Source of the DNA: Desulfobacteraceae bacterium
GTDB taxonomy: Bacteria > Desulfobacterota > DSM-4660 > Desulfatiglandales > HGW-15
Reading direction: 5' to 3'
Assembly: GCA_003819975.1 (NCBI GenBank)
Contig: RPPU01000279.1
Location: 1 to 6,323, forward strand
Length of the DNA: 6,323 nt
Shown: positions 1-6,323 of the stretch, piece after piece
How the letters are laid out: each line of letters starts with the position of its first letter
Numbering within the stretch: the stretch's first letter is position 1
Notes under the pieces: model-generated
What the model saw: the letters and a program-made list of their open reading frames with translations, nothing else
Told to the model about the DNA's origin: nothing
Databases searched by the model: none
Position numbers and translations under genes: made by a program

Positions 1-175
1 CAACCCTTCAGGACACCCGAATGATCGTCCTCAGGAAAGCACCGTGAAAGATAAGGATAAAAAAAATAAAACTGCAACAAGATCTCCGCTTTCCACGGAG
101 CCGTTTTATATTGTCCTCTTAATGAAGGAATCATGCATATCCCAAAATTAATTTTAACAGACAAAGGAGAATAAA

Positions 176-199
176 ATGAAAAAAACCGGCCACGTATGA
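176..199 (+). CDS. Possible mini-ORF (7 codons) with strong ribosome binding site
   Basis: ATG at 176 follows a strong AAAGGAGA ribosome binding site at 163-170 with a short spacer. The frame reads MKKTGHV and stops at TGA (197-199). It then stays open in the same frame for 34 more codons to a second TGA at 302-304. The first stop sits in the loop of a 5-bp hairpin (186-190 with 203-207). This may be a leader peptide, the remnant of a small gene broken by a stop, or chance. I recognise no family. The strength of the ribosome binding site is the only good evidence that it is translated. Confidence 0.2.
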   Translation: MKKTGHV

Positions 200-321
200 A
201 AAGCCGGCGATAAAGGCTTCAGTCCTTCTGAAGACTGCAACAATCAGAACTCCCGAGTGTTAAGACCATCAAATATTTGGAGAAGATCTGATCAAAACGA
301 GTGAACTCATTTCTTTAAGCC

Positions 322-361
322 TAAGCCAGAGGGGCTAACATCATTGCGGCCCTCTGGCTTA
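322..361. repeat. Perfect 12-bp stem-loop
   Basis: TAAGCCAGAGGG (322-333) pairs perfectly with its reverse complement at 350-361 around a 16-base loop. There is no T-run after the stem on either strand, so it is not a classical intrinsic terminator. It could be a REP-like palindrome or part of an RNA. Confidence 0.6.
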
Positions 362-398
362 AATATGCCTGAATCCAAATATCGATACCATTTCTTAG

Positions 399-492
399 TC
401 GTTGTCGCTATCATTGTCGCAATCGCAATCGGCCGATTTCTTAATATTGGATAAGGATTCTACTGCGATTACGACAATGATAGCGACAACGA
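399..492. repeat. Large inverted repeat, 29-bp arms with one mismatch
   Basis: The left arm 399-427 and right arm 464-492 are reverse complements over 29 bases with a single mismatch (C420 against A471). The 36-base loop contains its own perfect palindrome, ATCGGCCGAT, at 428-437. The arms have an internal GTCG/CAATCG rhythm (for example CGCAAT twice at 419-429). Such arms suit a short mobile palindrome or a stable RNA hairpin. No open reading frame or T-run accompanies it. Confidence 0.75.
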
Positions 493-513
493 TTTAATCA
501 GTGCGTCCGCTCC

Positions 514-545
514 CCTTGGAACTCGCCTTTCGAGTGCTGCCAAGG
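514..545. repeat. Two-part stem-loop just 3' of the GyrI-like gene
   Basis: CCTTGG (514-519) pairs with CCAAGG (540-545). Inside it, ACTCG (521-525) pairs with CGAGT (531-535) around the loop CCTTT. It lies 10 bases past the stop codon of the minus-strand gene that ends at 556, so it could stabilise or end that transcript. There is no T-run on the minus strand after it, so calling it an intrinsic terminator would be an overstatement. Confidence 0.45.
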
Positions 546-555
546 CAATAGACAC

Positions 556-1104
556 CTACTTCTCGATCGGCATCACAAAGCAAACCTTATTTCCGGCCAT
601 GTCATAATATTCAAAAGGTTCGGCCAAGCGATAGCCCTTGGCTCCGGCATAATCCGCCAATGCCTTATAACCTTTCATGGGACCCAGCATATAGGAGAGC
701 GTGTTCTTAACCGGAAAAACGGCCACCATGCTCAACTTTTTCTCCAAAACCTTGATTTTATATTTCTGTTGCAGTTCCGGCACCCGTCCCAAATCTTTTT
801 CCGGCAATATGCTGCCGCAGTCGCTGCGCCGCTGATCGGCCGGCACCTTGGCGGGATCATCGTGATAAATACCGATGCCGTCGGACGCCGTGATACCCTC
901 CTTAAGCAAGGCTTGCTGGACCCGCTCAAACACCGGCCCCGTATCCTTATAATCGCCCACGAACGATTCATAAACCAGCGTGTAGGGTCCCATGTCTTTT
1001 TCAACAACCGACACGCTGGAAAACATGCCCATATAGGCCCAAAAGCCGATAAACACCAACACCAGAACTCCCAGCCCAATACCTATCCATTTTATAATTT
1101 TCAT
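556..1104 (-). CDS. Membrane-anchored GyrI-like small-molecule-binding protein
   Basis: 182 residues. Residues 4-27 form one hydrophobic segment (IKWIGIGLG...FWAYM), most likely an uncleaved N-terminal anchor that leaves the rest outside the cytoplasm. From about residue 36 the protein matches the GyrI-like (AraC effector-binding, SOUL-related) fold: GPYTLVYESFVGDY (39-52), then the characteristic IGIYHDDPAKVP (77-88), then RSDCGSIL (93-100), and LGPMKGYKALADY (140-152). GyrI-like domains bind small ligands; the ligand here is unknown. No DNA-binding domain is attached, so it is not an AraC-type regulator. The start is firm: an AGGAGGA ribosome binding site at 1111-1117 lies just upstream of ATG 1104. 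It is the last of four minus-strand genes, 75 bases after the hydrolase gene, with a CACAAAG repeat in the gap. It might act as a periplasmic sensor or scavenger, but that is inference. Confidence 0.85.
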   Translation of the reverse strand: MKIIKWIGIGLGVLVLVFIGFWAYMGMFSSVSVVEKDMGPYTLVYESFVGDYKDTGPVFERVQQALLKEGITASDGIGIYHDDPAKVPADQRRSDCGSILPEKDLGRVPELQQKYKIKVLEKKLSMVAVFPVKNTLSYMLGPMKGYKALADYAGAKGYRLAEPFEYYDMAGNKVCFVMPIEK

Positions 1105-1130
1105 ATTAGATCCTCCTGAAGAAATTTACT

Positions 1131-1156
1131 CACACAAAGACGCAAAGATCACAAAG
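1131..1156 (+). repeat. CACAGAG-family dispersed repeat, copy A
   Basis: This 26-base run of CACAAAG/CGCAAAG units aligns with copy C at 6008-6033 (19 of 26 bases identical, nearly all differences A/G). It sits between the hydrolase and GyrI-like genes. A short partial inverted match (GGTGTCTTTCGCC) follows at 1168-1180 and touches the hydrolase stop codon. Confidence 0.6.
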
Positions 1157-1179
1157 TTTATAATTTTGGTGTCTTTCGC

Positions 1180-1908
1180 CTAATTATTCACTTGAGCTGC
1201 AAAATGATTCAAAATATTCGCTATTTCATCCGGCTTGCTTAACATTGGAAGATGACCAGATTCTATATCAATAACTTGCTTTGCATGGAGATTTGCGATC
1301 ATCTTCTTTTGCATAGACTCACTAAAAGCTTTATCTTTCTTTAAATGAACATATATGGAATTTTCAGGAACATTTTGCGCATGAATTCTATCTGTATATA
1401 AACAGGTCGATTCCGGAACAAAACGTTTGATGACATTTAATGTCTGATTTTCTTCCAAATCATTACAAAGAGCGTTTCGAAGCGCGGTCTCGGGAGGTCG
1501 CGTTCCGGAGAATTTAAACAGGAGCCGTAAGAAAAGGTTCATAACAAGGGGCATTGAAGAAATATATGAACGATTCGCAGAAGGAATGCATGCGCTGATG
1601 GCGATAAAACCGCAAATTCGATCTTTAAGTTTGCTTGAAACCTCGAGACCAATGACCCCACTAATGGAATGGGCAACAATAATTATTTTTTTATGACAAA
1701 ATGGATCGATATCCGCAAGTACCGATTCTACATAATTATTTAGTGTAAGATTATTTGTTGTGATACTGCTATGCTTTCCCCTGCCGGGAAAATCAATAGC
1801 AAGACATGGATAGGATGCCTTTTTTATTACATCCTCCCATATCCAGGCGCCTAAGCCGGCACCATGTAGAAACACTATGCCTACAGATTCCAGTGTCGTA
1901 TTTTTCAT
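1180..1908 (-). CDS. Alpha/beta hydrolase, esterase-like
   Basis: 242 residues, a typical length for a small single-domain alpha/beta hydrolase with no signal peptide, so probably cytoplasmic. The oxyanion-hole region is FLHGAGLGAWIW (13-24). Next comes AIDFPGRGKHS (37-47). The nucleophile elbow is VAHSISG (78-84) with Ser81; flanking Ala79 and Ser83 replace the glycines of the common G-x-S-x-G form. Asp192 (HLKKDKAF) is the likely acid and His219 (ESGHLPMLSKPDEIANIL region) the catalytic base. The order and spacing resemble the EstC/plant-methylesterase-like branch, but the substrate cannot be told. ATG 1908 is the only reasonable start because an in-frame TAA lies three codons upstream; the ribosome binding site is a poor A-rich one. 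The gene is much more AT-rich than its neighbours (sampled 60-base stretches about 27-35 percent GC, against over 60 percent in nearby genes), which suggests recent acquisition. Confidence 0.85.
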   Translation of the reverse strand: MKNTTLESVGIVFLHGAGLGAWIWEDVIKKASYPCLAIDFPGRGKHSSITTNNLTLNNYVESVLADIDPFCHKKIIIVAHSISGVIGLEVSSKLKDRICGFIAISACIPSANRSYISSMPLVMNLFLRLLFKFSGTRPPETALRNALCNDLEENQTLNVIKRFVPESTCLYTDRIHAQNVPENSIYVHLKKDKAFSESMQKKMIANLHAKQVIDIESGHLPMLSKPDEIANILNHFAAQVNN

Positions 1909-2040
1909 TTTCTTTTATCACTTTCTTTCTTGATTTTTTTGTTCCGGTCGCGCGTTTTGCCGCGCTCGTTAATGAAAAAGGGGGACAGGCGAATAATGCA
2001 ATTTTCCATGCTATCATTGAGCGCTTGAATAATTACTTTT

Positions 2041-2469
2041 TTATTCTTTAATCCATATTTCAGGCGCTTCTATTGTCATGGGTGTTTCATACTCAATCCG
2101 GTACGGTTTAACGATGACGACAACGTAATTCGGGTCATCGGGCCCCTTAAATACTTTCGTCAGGTGCTCATTCCAGAATTTTTCTTTTTCGTCTTTGGTT
2201 GTGACCACCTCTGCTTTTCCCTGAATTTGAAGATAGGGATGCAAATCCGTTAAACCGGTGACCCCGCAGTTTAAATGCACTTCCGGATTGTTTTTGATCT
2301 GGCGGACTTTTCGTGAATTCGCAAACGAAGAAAACCGGATAGTCAGATCCTCCGCCCCTTGCGCGATAACATAACGCACCCAGGGCTTGCCATCCTCGGT
2401 TACCGTCGCCAACCCTGCCAAATGCGGTTTGGCAATTATATCGAAAATCCGTTTTTCCAAATGATTCAT
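2041..2469 (-). CDS. Pyridoxamine 5'-phosphate oxidase-fold flavin-binding protein
   Basis: 142 residues of the general stress protein 26-like group of the PNPOx split-barrel family. Visible landmarks are LAGLATVTEDGKPWVRYV (18-34, the first barrel strands), IRFSSFANSRKVRQIKNNPEVHL (44-66, the usual ligand-contact helix and its S-x-K-V...I-x-x-N-P-x-V pattern), and WNEHLTKVFKGPDDPNY (99-115) leading to VVVIVKPYRIEYE near the end. Members usually bind FMN, FAD or F420 and act as small reductases or flavin carriers; which cofactor this one uses is not visible. It is too short and divergent to be a biosynthetic PdxH. GAGGG lies about 8 bases before ATG 2469. It is 91 bases downstream of the DUF3795 gene and 132 upstream of the hydrolase gene, all on the same strand. 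Confidence 0.85.
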   Translation of the reverse strand: MNHLEKRIFDIIAKPHLAGLATVTEDGKPWVRYVIAQGAEDLTIRFSSFANSRKVRQIKNNPEVHLNCGVTGLTDLHPYLQIQGKAEVVTTKDEKEKFWNEHLTKVFKGPDDPNYVVVIVKPYRIEYETPMTIEAPEIWIKE

Positions 2470-2560
2470 AATGTCCCTCGATTCATGAAATATTTTTCTT
2501 GTGTTTATCTGATCCTTTTTTCCTATAGCCTAAAATGCTACAGTCTATCCACCTGACCGA

Positions 2561-2911
2561 TCAGCGCTTTAAGGTCCGTAAGCCCTGCTCCGCCATGTGC
2601 TCTGCAAAGGCGGCCGGACCTTTGGCTTTGATCATATCAATGCAGGCTTTTCGGTTCGAACGGAAGATAAAGCCGAATATTTTGGCGATGAAATTGTTGT
2701 AATCCCGGCATTCCATCACCCGGTCATACTGCTTGCAATCCGCGCAACTACCGTATTTGTGATCCAGACAACAGGTGCGCGGCTTGCACCATTTGGCGGC
2801 TTTGGCGTTCTCCCGGCACCCCGGGCATCTTTTCTTCAAATAAGCATGGCAGCCTCCGCAGTATAATCCGCAAGCCGCAATCAATTTTGTATCCGCTTTA
2901 ATTGTTTTCAT
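2561..2911 (-). CDS. DUF3795 family Cys-rich protein
   Basis: 116 residues with twelve cysteines at 14, 18, 21, 29, 32, 42, 47, 48, 56, 59, 68 and 90. The opening LIAACGLYCGGCHAY followed by CPGC is the hallmark of DUF3795, a family of small proteins of unknown function that probably bind zinc or an iron-sulfur cluster. CADCKQYDRVMECRDYNNF (56-74) fits its second metal-ligand block, and the basic C-terminal helix is also usual. No signal peptide or membrane segment is seen. The start is well set: GGAGG lies five bases before ATG 2911, and a promoter lies at 2938-2966. It is the first of four minus-strand genes, so the promoter may drive all of them. The function is unknown; the metal-binding role is inferred from the cysteine pattern. 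Confidence 0.85.
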   Translation of the reverse strand: MKTIKADTKLIAACGLYCGGCHAYLKKRCPGCRENAKAAKWCKPRTCCLDHKYGSCADCKQYDRVMECRDYNNFIAKIFGFIFRSNRKACIDMIKAKGPAAFAEHMAEQGLRTLKR

Positions 2912-2937
2912 ATAGCCTCCATTTTTTAATCAGCTAT

Positions 2938-2966
2938 ATCAAACCGGTTTGACAACCCTATGTCAA
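2938..2966 (-). promoter_or_regulatory. Promoter with overlapping operator-like palindrome, for DUF3795 gene
   Basis: On the minus strand a perfect -35 box TTGACA (2966 to 2961) is followed after exactly 17 bases by TTTGAT (2943 to 2938), a 4-of-6 match to the -10 consensus. Start codon 2911 lies about 27 bases beyond the -10. A perfect 14-bp palindrome, TCAAACCGGTTTGA (2939-2952), covers most of the -10 box and part of the spacer. The -35 box is itself one arm of an inverted pair (TTGACA 2949-2954 with TGTCAA 2961-2966). Binding of a dimeric protein here would block RNA polymerase, so repression is the simplest guess. Confidence 0.55.
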
Positions 2967-3025
2967 GTTTGCGAAGCCGCATTGGTTAAATCCAACGGCG
3001 TTTCATCCGGCCTGCTTTTGCCTTA

Positions 3026-3054
3026 TTGACATACCGTGCAAAATAGAATATCTT
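3026..3054 (+). promoter_or_regulatory. Promoter for the putative cargo-toxin gene
   Basis: TTGACA (3026-3031), a 17-base spacer, then TATCTT (3049-3054, 4 of 6 to the -10 consensus). The transcript would start near 3061, leaving about 80 bases before ATG 3142. Two inverted repeats are superimposed: CTTATTGA (3022-3029) with TCAATAAG (3056-3063), which brackets the promoter, and TATCTT (3049-3054) with AAGATA (3061-3066). Either could bind a regulator. Confidence 0.5.
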
Positions 3055-3141
3055 TTCAATAAGATAAGTCGGTTATCCAAAGGCCCCGAAATCAACCTTT
3101 ATGCAAGATTTGTCGCGCCGATCTTTTAAGGATAAAACCGA

Positions 3142-3972
3142 ATGCAAAAACTCTCATCCCATTCAAACTCTCAAAAGGACAAAATAAGTCCGAAAAGGCT
3201 TCCCGGATCGGCCCGTTCCTATGCCGGGCGACCTGGAACCGTATCCGGTGCATCCTTGCCAGCTCTGATCGGCAATCAAACTCTGCAACGCTTGTTGCGT
3301 TCCGCTTCCATCGGTAAAACGGAAAACGATAAAGCGCTGCCGGAACCCCAAAATGAAACGGCCGCGGCAAAATCGGCCGGTTTTTCGGTGCAGCGAAAAA
3401 TCGTTACCGGGGCTGAAGAAAGAATGAATGATCCCATCCTTAATGCGGCTTACAAGGAAAATTCCATCGGCGGGAAGGGAGGGTTTTTCTTTTCGCCGGA
3501 AAGCCGTCTGAAGTCCTGGCTCGGGAAAGACGCTGTCGGCGGCTGGAAACGGGATCATATCGTGGACGTTCTTCCCGCAATCCAGGCCGATCTTTCCGGG
3601 TGGCCCGACCGGGAGGGCTCGGTTTGGTGGGGAAACGACAATCATCTCTGTAACGTGTTCGTCTATGATTCCATAAAACAATCCGGCCTCGAACCGCCGC
3701 TTCTCGGCAACAAACATTACCCCGGAGCATCGCTCGAAGCGTTCCATAACTTGGAAAAAGAGGGTTTTTACGAAACAGTCCCCAATGCCGCCGATGTCGC
3801 CCGCAACGACGTCGTCCATATTCCCCTGAATATGGCCCACATGGCCGTGGCCTGCGGCCCGGTGGCGGGAAATAAAGTGCCCGTGATCGAGGACTTCAAT
3901 GGCGATTTAAGAAAACACGATTGGTCGACCCGGAACCTGAAATTCTTCAGGGTAAAGTCATTATCGGATTAA
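3142..3972 (+). CDS. Putative eCIS-associated cargo toxin with Cys-His peptidase/amidase-like domain
   Basis: 276 residues in two parts. Residues 1-85 are polar and probably disordered, with IGNQTLQRLL at 43-52 and VQRK at 83-86. Short motifs of this kind (IGNQ-x-x-x-R-L-L, then IQRK or VQRK) recur near the start of DUF4157 and other proteins linked to extracellular contractile injection systems. Residues 95-276 look like a compact enzyme domain. WWGNDNHLCNVFVYDSIKQSG (162-182) puts Cys170 at the start of a helix. ADVARNDVVHIPLNMAHMAVACG (217-239) puts His233 in a strand after a G/N-D-V-V turn. VIEDFNG (248-254) offers the polar third residue. This order fits NlpC/P60 or CHAP-type hydrolases that cut peptidoglycan or amide bonds. 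There is no signal peptide. AAGGA (3128-3132) lies nine bases before ATG 3142. The two-part reading is inference from motifs; no injection-system genes are in view, and no obvious immunity gene adjoins it. Confidence 0.6.
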   Translation: MQKLSSHSNSQKDKISPKRLPGSARSYAGRPGTVSGASLPALIGNQTLQRLLRSASIGKTENDKALPEPQNETAAAKSAGFSVQRKIVTGAEERMNDPILNAAYKENSIGGKGGFFFSPESRLKSWLGKDAVGGWKRDHIVDVLPAIQADLSGWPDREGSVWWGNDNHLCNVFVYDSIKQSGLEPPLLGNKHYPGASLEAFHNLEKEGFYETVPNAADVARNDVVHIPLNMAHMAVACGPVAGNKVPVIEDFNGDLRKHDWSTRNLKFFRVKSLSD

Positions 3973-4031
3973 GATTGCTTTGATCGCCATTTTTTTCACT
4001 GATCTTCCGGAGACCGCATCTGCATTCAAAT

Positions 4032-4610
4032 ATGAAATGGACCATCACCAATATTATTACCTCCACGCGCATCCTGGCCGTTCCCTTTCTGCTTTACCTG
4101 GCCTGGAGCAATGAAAAAACAGGGTTCCTGATCTTGTTGCTGTTCAGTTTGGCCACCGATGCCGTTGACGGGTTCTTGGCCCGCAAACTCAATCAAGAGT
4201 CGGAGTGGGGCGCGAAGTTGGACAGTTGGGGCGATTTCGGCTTGATGGCCATCACGCCCCTATGTGTCTGGTGGCTGTGGCCCGAACTGACCCGCCGGGA
4301 GAGCGTTTTTATTCTATTGTTTTTGGCTGCCTTTTTCTTGCCCATCTCGATCGGGTTTGTTAAATTCCGGCGTTTAACCAGCTACCATACCTGGCTGGCT
4401 AAAACCTCCGCCATCCTGCTCGGTTTGGGCGTCGGTATTCTGCTTGTTTGGCATTATGCGCTGATCTTTCGTGTCGGCATTTGCGTTTTTATGGTTTCAG
4501 CCCTGGAAGAGATCGCCATCACCCTGGTTTCAACCGCCTGGCAATCCAATGTACCCACCCTCCGGCATGCCTTAAAAAATCGGGGCAGGAACCCCGATTT
4601 TTTCAAATAA
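4032..4610 (+). CDS. CDP-alcohol phosphatidyltransferase, PgsA-like
   Basis: 192 residues, an integral membrane enzyme that joins a CDP-activated diacylglycerol to an alcohol such as glycerol phosphate, releasing CMP. The full family signature is present with correct spacing: D43, D46, G47, A50, R51, G60, D64 and D68; the aspartates hold the metal ions and D68 is the expected general base. The N-terminus (MKWTITNIITSTRILAVPFLLY) is the typical family opening, so ATG 4032 is accepted although the nearest GGAG (4009-4012) is too far upstream to be a good ribosome binding site. Five or six hydrophobic segments follow (about 8-24, 31-45, 70-84, 91-111, 122-141, 146-168). Length suits PgsA or a cardiolipin/phosphatidylinositol synthase relative; the exact alcohol cannot be read. 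It starts 59 bases after the cargo-toxin gene on the same strand, so weak or coupled expression is possible. Its last codons contain a terminator. Confidence 0.85.
   Translation: MKWTITNIITSTRILAVPFLLYLAWSNEKTGFLILLLFSLATDAVDGFLARKLNQESEWGAKLDSWGDFGLMAITPLCVWWLWPELTRRESVFILLFLAAFFLPISIGFVKFRRLTSYHTWLAKTSAILLGLGVGILLVWHYALIFRVGICVFMVSALEEIAITLVSTAWQSNVPTLRHALKNRGRNPDFFK
4574..4603. terminator. Strong bidirectional intrinsic terminator
   Basis: AAAAAATCGGGG (4574-4585) pairs perfectly over 12 bp with 4592-4603 around a six-base loop (CAGGAA). A-runs and T-runs flank the GC core, so it reads as a terminator on both strands: it ends the phosphatidyltransferase transcript from the left and the convergent hisD transcript from the right. 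It lies inside the last codons of the phosphatidyltransferase gene (stop 4608-4610). Confidence 0.8.
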
Positions 4611-4620
4611 GAATATCTTT

Positions 4621-4639
4621 CTTTGCGTCCTCTGCGCCT
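4621..4639 (-). repeat. CACAGAG-family dispersed repeat, copy B
   Basis: Read on the minus strand this is AGGCGCAGAGGACGCAAAG, matching 16 of 19 bases of the corresponding part of copy D (6205-6230). It lies in the short gap between two convergent genes, next to a separate 9-bp hairpin (4650-4658 with 4661-4669). Confidence 0.6.
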
Positions 4640-4649
4640 TGAGCAAAGG

Positions 4650-4669
4650 ATGGCACCGTCCGGTGTCAT
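4650..4669. repeat. Hairpin in convergent intergenic gap
   Basis: ATGGCACCG (4650-4658) pairs with 4661-4669 with one G-U pair and a very tight turn. No T-run follows on either strand. It lies 30 bases past the hisD stop codon and may protect the 3' end of that message. Confidence 0.4.
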
Positions 4670-4698
4670 TCCGAAGCGGGCGGTGAATGATTTTCCCT

Positions 4699-5979
4699 TT
4701 ATTTTTTCAACCTGATCCGCGCCGAAACCGCGTGCGCCGGCAGACCTTCGGCATCGGCCAATGTTCCGGCTTGGTCAATCAGGGCCGGCAGGCCCTCTGC
4801 TTTGACCTTTTGCCAGGTCAAAACCCGCAGGAAAGTCCCAACCCAAACCCCGCCGGTGAAACGGGCCGCGCCGTTGGTGGGCAGAATATGATTGGTGCCG
4901 GACCCGTAATCGCCGAACACCTCGGCCGACCGGCTGCCGATGAAAAGCGAGCCGAACTGTTGCAGACGGTCCGACAATGCTTCCGCTCGTTTGCCGACCA
5001 GTTCCAAATGTTCGGGCGCCAGATTGTCGGCCAAGGTTATGGCTTCCTGATCCGATGTCGCACACAAAGCAAATCCATTTTTCAGGCTTTGCCGGGCCGG
5101 AGAATCGGACGGCAGAGCCTCCAATTGCTCCCGAATTGCCCTATTGACTTTTTGCAATAATAAAGACGAAAAGCCGATCAGGACCGGCATGGCATCCGGA
5201 TCGTGCTCGGCTTGGGCCAGGAGATCGGCCGCCAGCACGGCCGGATCGGCCGCTTCTTCGGCGATAATCAACAATTCCGAAGGCCCGGCCGGAAAATCGA
5301 TACCGACTTCTCCGTACAACAGACGCTTGGCGGCTGTGACATACTTATTACCGGGACCCACGATCAAATCTGCTTTCGGCACTCCGGCCAGGCCCCAGGC
5401 CGCGGCCGCCACCCCTTGCACGCCGCCCAAATTAAAAACCCGGTCTGCGCCGGCCAAGACCGCCGCCGCAAGGGTGACGGGATGAATGCGGGGGCTGAGC
5501 ACGCTGATCTCTTGGACTCCGGCCACGCGCGCCGGAACCACGCCCATAATCACCGAAGAAGGCAAAGGATACCGACCGCCCGGCGCATAACAGGCCGCCC
5601 GTTCGATCGGCGCTATTCTGTGCCCCATGACCGTGCCGCGGATCTCCATCTGCATATCGCGGAACATGCCGCGTTGTTGCTCCGCCATTTCCCGGACCCG
5701 CTCGATCGCCGTTTCCAAATGTCGACGCAAATCCGGTTTCAATTCCTTTAGGGCGCGTTGCATCTCTCTTTTACCGATCTCAAAGGTCTCGCCTTTGAAA
5801 CCATCCAAATCCCGCGCATAACGCTTGACCGCCGCATCACCCTCCCGCCGGATGGTTTCCAGCATGACCGGCACTTCGGCCGGAATCGTTCCTTTTTGGC
5901 GTTGTTTGATCTTTTCCAATGCTTTTTGAAAGGAACAGACTCTTAAACCGTCGTTGTTTTGCAATAAATCGTTTATCAT
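4699..5979 (-). CDS. hisD: Histidinol dehydrogenase
   Basis: 426 residues from ATG 5979, the usual HisD length. It performs the last two oxidations of histidine synthesis, L-histidinol to L-histidine, using NAD and a zinc ion, in the cytoplasm. Landmarks: IERAACYAPGGRYPLPSSV (125-143), FNLGGVQGVAAAAWG (182-196), VGPGNKYVTAAKRL (207-220), GIDFPAGPSELLIIA (226-240), AQAEHDPDA (255-263), NLAPEHLEL (319-327) and GDYGSGTNHILPT (356-368). Expected zinc ligands are present as Gln256, His259, Asp357 and His416; catalytic Glu323 and His324 are also there. An open frame runs to an ATG at 6057, but those extra 26 codons come from an intergenic repeat, and AGGAG (5991-5995) supports ATG 5979 (or TTG 5985). 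The APGGRYPLPSS loop differs from the common VPGG...YPS form, so it belongs to a divergent HisD branch. The neighbouring hisE fragment supports a role in histidine synthesis. Confidence 0.93.
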   Translation of the reverse strand: MINDLLQNNDGLRVCSFQKALEKIKQRQKGTIPAEVPVMLETIRREGDAAVKRYARDLDGFKGETFEIGKREMQRALKELKPDLRRHLETAIERVREMAEQQRGMFRDMQMEIRGTVMGHRIAPIERAACYAPGGRYPLPSSVIMGVVPARVAGVQEISVLSPRIHPVTLAAAVLAGADRVFNLGGVQGVAAAAWGLAGVPKADLIVGPGNKYVTAAKRLLYGEVGIDFPAGPSELLIIAEEAADPAVLAADLLAQAEHDPDAMPVLIGFSSLLLQKVNRAIREQLEALPSDSPARQSLKNGFALCATSDQEAITLADNLAPEHLELVGKRAEALSDRLQQFGSLFIGSRSAEVFGDYGSGTNHILPTNGAARFTGGVWVGTFLRVLTWQKVKAEGLPALIDQAGTLADAEGLPAHAVSARIRLKK

Positions 5980-5990
5980 ATTCAATGAGT

Positions 5991-5995
5991 CTCCT
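5991..5995 (-). promoter_or_regulatory. Ribosome binding site that decides the hisD start
   Basis: AGGAG on the minus strand lies 11 bases before ATG 5979 and 5 bases before an in-frame TTG at 5985. It rules out the longer frame starting at 6057, whose extra residues are encoded by repeat copy C. ATG 5979 is preferred because MINDLL... gives the family's normal length, though TTG 5985 would add only two residues. Confidence 0.6.
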
Positions 5996-6007
5996 AAAAT
6001 ATTTTTT

Positions 6008-6033
6008 ACCACAGAGGCACAGAGATCACAGAG
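6008..6033 (+). repeat. CACAGAG-family dispersed repeat, copy C
   Basis: ACCACAGAGGCACAGAG-type sequence of 26 bases, forming the left outer arm of the palindromic element in the hisE-hisD gap. It matches the reverse complement of copy D at 23 of 26 bases. Read on the minus strand it creates a false N-terminal extension of hisD. Confidence 0.75.
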
Positions 6034-6204
6034 ATTTATTTCTTTTTTGCTTTTCAAACAGTTTTGTGAATCTTAAAACTGTTGTCTTGAGAGGAGGAAA
6101 AGCAAAAATCAATCACCCTAACGGGAATCGAAATGGCGGTTTTCTTTTTAGTGAGTATCTTTCACTTTGCCGTCCTCTCAACGGCAAAGTGAAAAATATT
6201 TACT

Positions 6205-6230
6205 CTCTGTGCCCTCTGCGCCTCTGTGGT
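6205..6230 (-). repeat. CACAGAG-family dispersed repeat, copy D
   Basis: Right outer arm of the palindromic element, in inverted orientation to copy C. On the minus strand it begins ACCACAGAGGCGCAGAG, just 10 bases past the stop of the hisE fragment. Confidence 0.75.
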
Positions 6231-6240
6231 GAATTTCTTC

Positions 6241-6323
6241 CTATTTTCTTCTCCTGGCCAGCTCATTTAGCACCTGATTCCAAGTGACCCCTCCGGCCGC
6301 TATTTTCACCATCAAAAAATAAA
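6241..6323 (-). CDS. hisE: C-terminal end of phosphoribosyl-ATP pyrophosphatase (partial)
   Basis: Only the last 26 residues are inside the window, YFLMVKIAAGGVTWNQVL and then NELARRRK, ending in TAG at 6241-6243. The pattern of hydrophobic helix, A-x-G, then W/L-x-x-V-L-x-E-L-x-R-R matches the end of HisE (or the HisE half of HisIE), which removes pyrophosphate from phosphoribosyl-ATP in the second step of histidine synthesis. The next gene on the same strand is hisD, 261 bases downstream, which supports the call. With so few residues a different protein remains possible. Confidence 0.55.
   Translation of the reverse strand, partial: YFLMVKIAAGGVTWNQVLNELARRRK

Larger units (their letters stand above)
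1..555. other. Intergenic region with palindromes and no convincing gene
   Basis: I see no supported protein gene here. One frame is open from the left edge to a TAA at 149-151 (about 49 codons, Lys-rich then featureless); it could be the tail of a gene outside the window, but two other frames also end nearby and I cannot choose. A small hairpin (84-88 with 96-100) is followed by a four-T run and could be a weak plus-strand terminator. A mini-ORF starts at 176. A 6-bp hairpin lies at 217-233. From 322 onward come three larger palindromes (322-361, 399-492, 514-545), none followed by a clear T-run on either strand. The region lies 3' of the minus-strand gene at 556-1104. Confidence 0.5.
6008..6230. 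mobile_element. Nested palindromic element between hisE and hisD (possible MITE-like insert)
   Basis: Three layers of pairing fill this 223-base stretch. Outer arms: copies C (6008-6033) and D (6205-6230), inverted, 23 of 26 identical. First inner hairpin: 6044-6055 with 6097-6108 (12 bp), extended by 6057-6065 with 6075-6083 (9 bp). Second inner hairpin: 6160-6173 with 6181-6194 (14 bp perfect, seven-base loop). Together they could fold as a three-way junction in RNA or a cruciform in DNA. No protein is encoded and no clear target-site duplication is seen, so the mobile-element label is inference from shape and from other copies of the arm in the window. Confidence 0.4.

Overview
The window looks like chromosomal DNA from an environmental bacterium. 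The gene families (membrane-anchored GyrI-like protein, DUF3795, general-stress-type flavin-binding protein, short intergenic repeats rich in CACAGAG) are common in Desulfobacterota-like and related uncultured lineages. That placement is inference from gene content and repeat style; there is no rRNA or other marker gene here.

Layout, left to right. Positions 1-555 carry no convincing gene. They hold a weak mini-ORF with a strong ribosome binding site, then three palindromic structures, the largest a 29-bp near-perfect inverted repeat (399-427 / 464-492). Positions 556-2911 hold four minus-strand genes. In transcription order these are a Cys-rich DUF3795 protein, a pyridoxamine-phosphate-oxidase-fold protein, an AT-rich alpha/beta hydrolase, and a membrane-anchored GyrI-like ligand-binding protein. 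They may be co-transcribed from a good promoter at 2938-2966 that overlaps a perfect 14-bp palindrome. Positions 2912-3141 form a divergent control region with a second promoter (3026-3054) for the plus strand. Positions 3142-4610 hold two plus-strand genes: a 276-residue protein that looks like a cargo toxin of an extracellular contractile injection system (eCIS), and a CDP-alcohol phosphatidyltransferase. They end in a strong bidirectional terminator that lies inside the last codons of the second gene. Positions 4699-5979 (minus) encode histidinol dehydrogenase (hisD). The end of what appears to be hisE enters from the right edge (6241-6323, minus), so this side is part of a histidine biosynthesis cluster. 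The hisE-hisD gap is filled by a nested palindromic element.

The most interesting item is the 3142-3972 gene. Its N-terminal part has the short IGNQ...LQRLL and VQRK motifs seen at the start of many DUF4157/eCIS-associated proteins. Its C-terminal part has a Cys...His arrangement that fits a NlpC/P60- or CHAP-like peptidase or amidase. No injection apparatus genes are in the window, so delivery is inferred. Other points worth attention are a four-copy CACAGAG repeat family whose sequence artificially extends the hisD reading frame, and operator-like symmetry at both divergent promoters.
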